A DNA stretch of 64,000 bases from Blattamonas nauphoetae (Eukaryota; Preaxostyla; Oxymonadida). The translations under genes and the position numbers were made by a program. Positions 55,612 through 64,000 of this stretch are shown piece after piece. The DNA lies in assembly GCA_033064195.1 (NCBI GenBank), contig JARBJD010000037.1:1-64000 (forward strand), read 5' to 3'. Position 1 is the first letter of the stretch, and the number at the start of each line of letters is the position of its first letter. The notes beneath the pieces were generated by a model, which saw only the letters and a program-made list of their open reading frames with translations, did no database searches and was not told where the DNA came from.

Positions 55612-57548
55612 CTAAAGTTTCATTATTTCTTGTTCTGCAGACTTATAAGAACTCATCATGTTTAAAGTAGATACAACCAGCCGCTTGAGTCTCAGATCCT
55701 GTGTGGAGAGCAACTTTTGAAGAATACTCTGGGCATTGACATCAATGAGCTGCTCCAGGGCCAAATTTTTCACATGGACGCCGAGAAGGAGCTGTTGTTT
55801 TTGATGACTGTCGGCAGCTGTGAGTAGCTTGAAAACCATCTCAACGAAACTGATGCTCGTCTCGCAGACCTCAAAAATCTTGTTGATGAAGGCAGTATTG
55901 CGAAAGAGAGTCGGGAGGACGTTGTTTGAGATCAGCGCTTGTTGAATAGCTGGCTCATCGCAGCTGATGGTCCGGAAGATGTACAGCACTTCACCGAAAC
56001 TCGCGGGGTTGGTCTCCAAAAGCTGGAAGAGCGTGGCGCAGAAGAAAGCTGGGCTGGTTGGTTGAACCTCCCCGTCCACAAACGCGTCGATCACTGCAAA
56101 GGCGGATATGTCTTCGTGGCAGAATTCGTTGCCAAGGAAGAAGAGGCAGAGACGTTCGACTTCAAAAATATCGGAGAGGCAGAGGGAGGTCAGTGTGTAA
56201 GAGTCTTGATGTGCGTCGTCTCTCTCTTGCTCTCGCAAATCTCGTTTTATTTCCTCATTACTGAGTTCAGACAGGTCGTCAGAGGAATCAATTAATTCCC
56301 CCAAATCAGTCCAGTGATGAGGAAGGGCTTCTTCTTTGAGTTGCCTGAAGAGGACAGCGAGTTGGTCAAGGTCGTCGTTGGTGGAATGAAGTTGGAGAAG
56401 CTTGAGTGTTTCCATCATCGTCCCCACAAGCATCACAAGTCCATTTTTCAGGAACTCATGTGCACATGGCGTATGCAGAGCAAATTTCCCAACACACTTC
56501 ATCATCGACCCTGCCGCACTCAAACAACTGTGCAGGAAGTCGTTTAGTTTTGTGAGGGGCTTCGACTCGGCGTTGGTGATCACTTCAACTTGCTGGTTTA
56601 TTCGTCGCTGAAAGATTCGGCGACGCTGACGAAGAAGACGGAGGATTCGATCACGTTCTGCGGCATGTCTGAAGCGAATGGTGAGCTCAAAAGCTTGATA
56701 CTGAATGACAGCAGCCAGGAGGGAATCAGTGAGTTTGCCATCGTCGATGAAAAATTTGATGGAGTGTGAGAGGAGAGTGTAGCTCGCATCACAATCAATC
56801 GAATTGACACTCTTGAGAATGCTGTATACAGCCCCAGAATGCTCCCAACGATCCGTCGCAAGAAATGGAAGACATCGTGGGATGACAACGTGCAAGACGT
56901 CCTCAAATGGAATGGTTTTGACGAGGGAGTGGATGACAAGGAGAGAGTTTTGGATGAGACTGTGGTGAGGGCCTGTGTTGATGACGAGGCGAGGGAGGTC
57001 AGGACACTCCCCGTGAGTGAAAGTGGGGAGAAGAGAGTCCCAAGTGTCGAAGATTGAGGGAACAATGTTGAATGTGAGGAAGAAGGAGCGGTCAGAGAAG
57101 AGGGAGATGGTGTTGAAGAGAAAAATGACGATGTTTGAGGAAAGTTGAGGACCAGAAGATTTGAGAAGTTCACAGAGACACTCAAAAAGCGAGGAATTGA
57201 GGAGAATCGAGAAAGAGTCATGTTCAATCAGCGCTAGAAGGAAGAAATATGGGAAGAGGGGAATACACACTAAGAGAAGTTAGAATCAGGAGACATTGCA
57301 TCTACAGACTATAAAATCACGAAAACGTACTCGGGATGTGTCATTCGTTGAGGTAAGAAATGTTTGGATCACAGGTTCAACTGCATTCTGTTCGAAGATC
57401 GATGCGGCTCCTTGCTCAGTTGCTAACAAAAATAGTTCGAGAAACACAAAAACATACATGCAATGTTCCGAAGAGTCAGTAATGAAACCTCGATTTGTGA
57501 TTGATCAGAAGAATAGAGTGCTAACTTTGCCTCGTCAATCGACATCAT
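55612..57548 (-). CDS. Armadillo-like repeat protein, hypothetical
   Basis: 614 residues from three exons (57548-57458, 57422-57327, 57269-55612). Leu-rich helical repeats throughout: MMSIDEAKLALYSSDQSQIE, VSLLTLRNIASTEQGAA, VIQTFLTSTNDTSRVLCIPL, and later LPTLFRNTAFINKIFEV and RLKRLVVSTLNMMSSYKSAE. A charged block (LRLLRQRRRIFQRRINQQVE) interrupts around residue 285. Frame closure needs the second donor at C|GTTTTCG (57326); a donor three codons earlier gives a stop. No known family by eye beyond the Armadillo/HEAT class. Lies head-to-tail 101 bp after the PheRS beta ATG. Confidence 0.7.
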
Positions 57549-57835
57549 GGACTATTGAGAAAAATGATATGATCGGCAGGAAAACAAACAATATTCATCT
57601 GATTAATCGAAATGTCATTGTGAGATTCAAGGTTGTCGATGGAGATTCTGTCCCTTCGAGATGAACGAAGGGAGACAGGTCGAGAGTGATATGAGGCATG
57701 ATTCTCTTCGGCTTCATCGGGATGATCCTGTTCTAGATGTTGCCTTCGGATAAATGAACGTATAGACGATCTCTCTATCGATTTGGCGGCCTCATCTTCG
57801 TGCATTTCGAGCAGTGGGTGCCTGATCAAAACTTG

Positions 57836-60087
57836 ATGCAATCCCAAATTGGGGATTTTGATATCAAACATGTCCTTGGAACAGGCGCTTTTGGACAAAC
57901 ATATAAAGTAATACGATATGCTGATCAGCAAGTGTATTGTATGAAACGAATCAACATCACAGCTCTCAATCCGTATGCAATATGCTTTCTTTATTGGATA
58001 CATTCATCTTTTCATACACTTCTCAACGAACTTCTCGCATTATTTCTCAATATATACTTTTTGTTTCAGAAAACAGCAACAAGTCGCCATCCATGAAGCA
58101 ATCACTTTAGCATCGATTGATAGTCCATATGTGACGGGATATTACGACTCATTTATCGAGCAGGGCTTTCTTTTAATTATTATGGAATACTGTGGGGGTG
58201 GAACTCTTGCAACATTCATCGAAGTTTGACATGAGCAACAATTAACTCTTACCTGACTGTTATTCGATATAAATTTTATGAATTCTTCATCTACATATCC
58301 TTTTCCATCATAGGATCATAAGAAAAACAAAAATCCTCTTCCTGAAGCAGAAATTTGGAGGTTGTTTTTTGAGATTGCATTTGGACTCTTTAGTATGAGC
58401 TTTTGATTCCAATAAATCTCCCTCCCTTTTATTTGATTTCAGAAATGCACTCCTTGAAGATCATCCATCGTGATATGAAATCAGAGAATGTCTTCCTCTC
58501 AGATGATGGGCAGTGTGCTTCTTGATATCTCTTCCCATTTCCATTATTTCAACTTCCCCATCGCAATTTTGTGTCCCCTTCTTCTTAGTGTCAAGATTGG
58601 AGACCTTGGGGTGGCAAAACAACTACAGACCAACAGCTATGCCGAGACTGTCGTTGGAACACCTTATTATCTGTCACCGGAACTACTTCGAAACGAAAAA
58701 TATACGAATAAAACAGATGTTTGGGCGTTAGGGTGTATTTTATATGAACTGGCAACATTTGAACGGCCATTTGAAGCAAATAATCTTCAGGCTCTCATCA
58801 GTAAGATTACATCTGAAGATCCTGCTCAATTATCACAAAGTGGGATCTGGAAGGTTTCTTCTAATCGCTTTTTTATGTTTCTTGTCACAGGATCTTTCTG
58901 TTGATTGCCCGTATTCCCAAACCCTTCATTCGATAATCCAACTTCTTCTACGAAAGGACCATACGCTAAGGCCAACCATTGCAGATCTCTTTCAATTTCC
59001 ACAAATCGTTACCCAAGCGAACGAACTTGGTTTCATCCTTCCAGAAGTGAAAAAGAAAAACACCACATCACCAAAGCCCAGCCGGGAAGGAACATCACGA
59101 TCGGACACAAGAAAGGACGAAGAACCAAACCGCCTTGCAATGACATCATTTGTTCCTCATTATCCTTCTGAACAAGGCAAACAAGTCAATCTCGCATCCA
59201 CATCACCATTTACAGCGAGCGAGAAAAAGCGATCATCAGACGATGCGCCACCAGTCACACCAACATATGAGGATGATTTTGAAGATTTGTCAAACGATGG
59301 GAGCGAAGCATTCCCAATGCGAAGGCCGGATGAAACAGAATTCGAGGATTTAGCTCCAGACGAGAGTGAAGACCAGACACTCTCTGTTGATTACAGCGAA
59401 AAAAGCGACCGCAGCCCCAAATCCACACCAAAACTCAAAACTCACACACCTCATACACTCTCCACAACCAGTAATAAACCAGACACTGTAAACCTTCAAG
59501 CATCTCGAGCAGATAAAAAACCAAAAACAGCACCGAAACAGGAAGAAAAGAAAGAAGACGATGATGTCCTTGGGCTTAGTATAAGCGGGACATCAGTCAC
59601 ATATGCTCATCGACCCTCCCACTCCTCTCTTGCATCATCTCACACACCCTCCTCTTCCATCACTCCAACCATCACATCCGCCACCAAACGTGCCCAAACA
59701 GGCACCGGAGGAATCCGTAATGATAAGAAAAAGGGCTCACTACCAACGCAGTCTCCAAAAGCCAAACGAGCAGCGACTGCAAACGGAACATCGGTGAAAT
59801 CTCATAATTTGTCGAAGGAATCTCAAGATGAGCGAAGGATGAACCCTCGACGTGGACAGAAAGATTCTAAACCATCACCAGTCCTCCCAGGCGCGGATCT
59901 CCGCGACCCATCATCACCTCAGTCTAATTCTCCCGTCTCCTCGAAGTCCCCATCTATTGGCAAGGACAGGAGGAAGATGGGAGAGGGAGATCACTCAGAC
60001 ACAGTTGGCTCAACCGACAAACCATCTCGCATTCCCACTCTCAGGCATTCCACTCTTCGAGCATATAGTAGTACTTCCAAGCGTTGA
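57836..60087 (+). CDS. NEK-family protein kinase
   Basis: 633 residues from six exons (57836-57972, 58070-58223, 58314-58393, 58444-58512, 58589-58853, 58891-60087). N-terminal kinase domain (8-270): LGTGAFGQTYKV, YCMKRINI (Lys of VAIK), SPYVTGYYDSFIEQGFLLII, MEYCGGGTLATFI, catalytic loop IIHRDMKSENVFL, DLGVAKQL (DLG in place of DFG, usual in NEKs), VVGTPYYLSPEL and TDVWALGCILYELATFERPF. These are typical of NEK kinases, which regulate the cell cycle and cilia. The long tail is Ser/Thr/Pro/Lys-rich and disordered. The first in-frame ATG matching the family is 57836; a GTG 12 codons earlier is ignored. Confidence 0.92.
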
Positions 60088-60183
60088 TTTCTTTCTTCCA
60101 TTTCATTTTAGTCGTGATGTTTTGTTGACATTCTCAGAAACATGAAATGAAGATGAAGAAAAAGAAGAGGAATGGGTCAGGAG

Positions 60184-62137
60184 TCAGAATTTCCACGTCA
60201 GAGCGACTTCCCATGTTAAGATTTTCGCTTCTGACTGTGGAAGCCTCCTGAGGGAGAGAACTTCGACAGATGCATGGTTGAGATTTAACAGAAACTGGGA
60301 AAATGAAGGAAGGAGAGAGCAAACACAAAGACGGAGAGAAGCAGGGACTTTTCGAGCGTAAACAGGCTGCTGAATCCCATTCACCCAAAAGTGAACAAGA
60401 TGGTGAGGTGAGGCGAGATCAACTTCAATGCCAATGACATCGCCATCTCGCCACGAATCGTTTCCACTGACCCATTGTCCATTCTGCCTGACTGGGCCAC
60501 TAACGGGAAGAACAAGATTGAGACGATAAGAAGAGCATAGCAGAAACACACTTGAGCCCATAATAACCCAAAGAATCGCGTCCTCGTCCAGGACGATAGT
60601 TTCTTGGGACTGACAGAGATGAAGCAGCGATTCCAACAGCTGAGGAAGAACAGACGAGAAATAAGTGAATAGAAGCTCGAATACATCGAAAATCTCCACC
60701 ATTACTGTATCGCAGATCGAGTCTCCAGATTCCCGTGTTGATTAACATTTCGAGGAGGACAGTTGTCGTAGAGAGTTCGTTGACAGTGATTGTGTTGTGA
60801 TCACGAATCACTTTGGCACCTGGAGGACATACAAATGTCACATCTCTGCGAACATTCATTTCCCAGACTAGAAAAGGATGAGAAAGGATGAGGATGATTT
60901 GATGCCATGAATAAGAGGGAACGGATACTATGAGCAGTCGTGGCGTGAGTTTTTGACTTTTCTATCATTGGTAATGTATTGAGATTGGGTGGAGGTGGTT
61001 CTGGGACAGCGACTCCAGCCTCGTTAGTTTTTGGTTTCTCCTCGTCTGCTTTCTCAGCGGTTGGATTTCCAAAAGATCCAGGCTCAGTGTCATCATTCTT
61101 ATCTTCGGGCAGGATTTCCTTTTTTACGACATTCCAGTCAGGATAGCGCTCGTCCATAATGTGGATGATCCAGACAGCGTTTTTGGAGATGAGATCATTT
61201 TCTGAGTCAGCCAAGTGTCGTAATGTTGAGGCAAGATGACGGAGATTGTACAAATCTGCGTCAGGTTCATCAGCAACAACTGCTAATGATGATAGGAAGT
61301 CTGCCACAGTTGATTGTGGGACAGAGGAGAGAGGAGAGAGAGTATATTCAAGACTATGCACAAAAGTTGAAGAGAGAATATGGTCACGGATCGATGACGA
61401 GGAGAGGAGGAGTGTCGATAGTCCATCAAGACCTGCAGAAGTCACTTCAAGAAGATCACACTAATAGTGGGATGTAGGAGTTTAAAAAGGATAAATTTAG
61501 AAAAAGAAGATGTATACTTCGGCCATTTCGATTAGCGGAGCCGTTTGAAGTTGTGCAACAGAGGCGGCAGAGGATGACGAGAATTTGGATGTAATAAAAC
61601 TTAAGAGGTCAGAACACGCAATCTACATGACGGAAACAGAGAAAAAATGCAAAGGCAAATGAAAAATGAAAGGGCTACACACAGAAAGATCATCAGATAA
61701 GTCTTCCTGCATGATGTTACAAAGGATGTCCAGAATTCCATAATCAATCATAGAAAGAATAGAGCTTCGATCTGAATAGAACAAAAACATATCGAATAAT
61801 GATCTGGTACAAAAAATAAGAACTATACTCAGAAATGCAAAGAGGGAAAGCTTTTTTATGATTTCGAGAGTGTGTTCTGGCGATGCAAGGTGCAGGCTTT
61901 CGATATACTCCGGAATCTCAGAGACCTTCAGAGGAAAACATGAAAATGATCGATAATAATGAGACATACATCAAGTTTCTCATGAATAACAATAGTTGTT
62001 GATTCTGTCGATTGCTGATATGATTCTCCCTCTGTTAGTGGTGGCTTATCTTTGTTCGTTTCATAGGAATCTTCAATTGATGGCCCGTATGAATCATCTT
62101 CCCCTGTTTGATAGGTATCATCATCTGGAGAAGACAT
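60184..62137 (-). CDS. Armadillo plus SPRY domain protein
   Basis: 525 residues from eight exons (62137-61970, 61925-61829, 61771-61683, 61622-61518, 61460-60929, 60867-60685, 60639-60552, 60499-60184). N-terminus is acidic with repeated DSY/ESY units. Residues of about 57-270 are helical repeats (YIESLHLASPEHTLEIIKKL, LDILCNIMQEDLS, LASTLRHLADSENDLISKNA, VWIIHIMDERYPDW). The C-terminal part is a SPRY-type beta sandwich: RRDVTFVCPPGAKVIRDHNT, NTGIWRLDLRYSNGGDF, SVGIAASSLS, NGQWVSGNDSWRDGDVIGIE and VHFWVNGIQQPVYA. SPRY domains bind protein partners; function here unknown. An ATG at 62194 is also in frame and would add 19 residues. Confidence 0.8.
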
Positions 62138-62227
62138 CGACGTTTGATCCGCCCAGATCTGACTGGTTTTTGTGATTAAAATGCAAAAGTTCATTCAAAT
62201 CGTGAAGTGAGTTCCAAGAAAAGTTCT

Positions 62228-63243
62228 TCAAACAATCAAGATTGCATTCACACACCCATCGTTCTCAGGGTTGTTTGTGATTTGAGCATATTTTCCTAAG
62301 AAGAGAATGAAAGAAGTGAAACTGAAAAAAATGCACACCCCAAACAACCTTTCCGGATTGTGTCACAAGTCCCAATTCAGAGACATTGACTTCAATGATT
62401 GTTCCTTTTGTGAGGACACCAAGATTTGTGTAAAGTGGAGACGATGGATTCTTTTTCACATCCAAAATATCAAGCTGGAATGTTGTTTTCAATTCTGGGT
62501 GTGTGACATTGGCCTTTTTGAACCGAAGGGCCATGGGGCGGATGAATCTTTCGTATTTTGGAGGCTTTCTGGTGAAATCTTGTCCGACGAAGGTGGGCTT
62601 TGTCACAACACGCTTCCACATGTTCTCTGGATGAAATAGACAGAAATTATTACAAACTCCTTCGTTTTCCAGAGCGGAGTACACGGAACATTTCCATATC
62701 CGCAATTGGCCGAACTGATTGGATAGGCATCGACCATTTACCAGCCTTTTCTTTACGGAGTTGTTTGAGGGTGTTGCTGAGAACTTTGCTTCGAGATACT
62801 TCTTCACGATCGAGAAGATACGCTGGGAGAGCTTCATCATCTTGAGGCTTTTTGTGTTCAACTGTCTTCTGTGATTGAACTTTGAGTCTGTGGAGAGATT
62901 GGAAATGATCGAAATAATAAAGCAGTCACACTTCTTGCGAAGTTCAGCCTTTTCCTTGTATCTTTGCTTGTTGTACAATTTGGCTTTGATTCCATGAACC
63001 TTTTGTGCATACTCTGATCGTTCATGAACCTCACGAGCCTTTTTCTTTCGTCTATGTGAACGAAAAATGTGAAAAATTTGGTGAAGAACGGATATTAAGG
63101 ATATAATCAAGAGAGTAAGAGATGACGACTGGCAGACCGTCTTTCTTCGGCATCTAGTCGTTCCCCATGCCGTTTTCGATGGAGAGTGATATAATCACCT
63201 TGAGGCTACACAAATAATCATAAACACATTGGAGACAAACCAT
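62228..63243 (-). CDS. NSA2: Ribosome biogenesis protein NSA2
   Basis: 258 residues from six exons (63243-63241, 63205-63138, 63051-62932, 62887-62658, 62626-62339, 62295-62228), against 260 in man. Needed for pre-60S maturation in the nucleolus. Conserved order: [170 protein letters not shown] and [15 protein letters not shown]. The start codon stands alone in the first coding exon: the intron begins directly after ATG, and PQGDYITLH matches the family's MPQNEYIELH. Confidence 0.95.
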
Positions 63244-63401
63244 GGCAAGATCTGACCATCACACAAAATTGATGAAAAAGCAATATGGTTCTGAGATGTG
63301 AATCCAACGATTCATTCCAGATTAAACTTGAGACACTCTGTGTCTCGGTATTCAACCACATTTCGTGACTGTTGAAGGATCGTACCCACCTTTCTCACTA
63401 A

Positions 63402-63447
63402 AAATTTACGCGTAATTTGACAAGACCAACTTTTGGGGGCATAAAAG
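63402..63447 (+). promoter_or_regulatory. Candidate histone H2B promoter elements
   Basis: A palindrome TTACGCGTAA inside a larger symmetric AAATTTACGCGTAATTT lies at 63402-63418, and a TATA-like CATAAAAGG at 63440-63448, about 50 bp before the H2B ATG. Position and symmetry suggest regulation; untested. Confidence 0.4.
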
Positions 63448-63492
63448 GAGTTAGTTTTTCTGTATCATCATCCAAGATTTCTCATAATCAAC

Positions 63493-63855
63493 ATGTCTCA
63501 ACCAGTTAAGAAAGATAAACCCGCAAAAACCGTCCCCGCCGATGGTGACAAAAAGACTCGCCGTCGCAAGCGCCATGAAACATACTCCAGCTACATTTAC
63601 CGTGTGCTCAAGTCTGTTCACCCAGAAACTGGTATCTCCAACCGTGCCATGGCCATCATGAACTCCTTCATCAATGATATCTTCGAGCGCATCGCCACTG
63701 AAGCATCCCGCCTCGCTCGTTACAACGGACGTCACACCTTGACATCTCGCGAAATTCAAACTGCCGTTCGTTTGATCCTCCCTGGTGAGCTCGCCAAGCA
63801 TGCCGTGAGCGAAGGAACCAAATCTGTGACCAAGTACATGTCTGCTGACAAGTGA
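63493..63855 (+). CDS. Histone H2B
   Basis: 120 residues, no intron, as usual for core histones. A basic tail ([20 protein letters not shown]) precedes the fold: [80 protein letters not shown] and [13 protein letters not shown]. All H2B landmarks are present, including the Lys near the C-terminus that is ubiquitinated (SVTKYMS). Codon use is more GC-rich than in its neighbours, as in highly expressed genes. Nucleosome core component; pairs with H2A. Confidence 0.98.
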   Translation: MSQPVKKDKPAKTVPADGDKKTRRRKRHETYSSYIYRVLKSVHPETGISNRAMAIMNSFINDIFERIATEASRLARYNGRHTLTSREIQTAVRLILPGELAKHAVSEGTKSVTKYMSADK

Positions 63856-64000
63856 GTATAACCCAGCAAATGTTTCATTTTGTTGTGTTCTTGAACGTTT
63901 CTCACTTCAAATATCTTGATTTCTTGAACATCTTAACTGGAATATCAGACTATTTTGTTGAGTCAGCATGAATGGCAAGCTATCTTCTTTCTTGGCCATC
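63856..64000. other. 3' flank of the H2B gene
   Basis: No metazoan-type histone stem-loop is evident; nothing else seen to the window end. Confidence 0.4.

Noticed and set aside
58591-58779. Minus-strand frame in the NEK gene
   Set aside because: Opposite a conserved kinase exon; shadow only.

Overview
This 64 kb window is nuclear DNA of a unicellular eukaryote. Almost every housekeeping gene is split by short GT-AG introns, many only 29-50 nt long. TAA, TAG and TGA all act as stops, so the code is standard. The gene set is eukaryotic: cytosolic valyl- and phenylalanyl-tRNA synthetases, reptin, the proteasome beta2 subunit, exosome RRP41, NSA2, FYV7, casein kinase 1, a NEK kinase, a kinesin, PTEN, an epsin and histone H2B. 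Short introns, tightly packed divergent genes, Armadillo-plus-SPRY proteins and a resident Polinton together suggest a metamonad of the oxymonad/Preaxostyla type. That placement is inference; nothing in the sequence names the species.

Region 1 (1 to about 6.24 kb) is part of a Polinton/Maverick virus-like element that runs off the left edge. It carries an integrase, a large protein-primed DNA polymerase B with an OTU-like N-terminal part and an HNH-like insert, and two small genes. Three of its four starts share an AT-rich motif that touches the ATG. The visible frames look whole.

Region 2 (about 6.2-22 kb) is a transposon graveyard with no convincing host gene. It holds AT-rich non-coding DNA, a family of roughly 600-700 bp MITEs with two kinds of terminal repeat around one shared core, a foldback element whose arms are tandem repeats, a Mutator-like relic, two CENP-B/pogo-type relics, a 1.9 kb pogo-like element with about 209 bp TIRs nested in a hAT relic, a 588 bp near-perfect palindrome and a Tc1/mariner relic. 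One MITE sits inside another, and comparison with an uninterrupted copy shows a 3 bp TTA target duplication.

Region 3 (about 22-64 kb) is gene-dense, and its spliced reading frames all close cleanly. In order it holds a doubtful Armadillo-like gene, PTEN with a polyproline tail, a receiver-like/PDE fusion, an RS-rich protein, ValRS, a divergent eIF4E, a secreted or GPI-type surface protein, a CBM48 (AMPK beta-like) protein, tRNA-Ile(AAU), CK1, PSMB7, an ASH-domain protein, an epsin, FYV7, RRP41, a kinesin, reptin, PheRS beta, an Armadillo protein, a NEK kinase, an ARM-SPRY protein, NSA2 and histone H2B. Several divergent pairs are extremely close: kinesin/reptin start codons lie 13 bp apart and FYV7/RRP41 52 bp apart. 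Functionally the region mixes translation and ribosome biogenesis (ValRS, PheRS, eIF4E, FYV7, NSA2, tRNA, RRP41) with signalling (PTEN, PDE, CK1, NEK, CBM48 protein), cytoskeleton and trafficking (kinesin, epsin, ASH protein).
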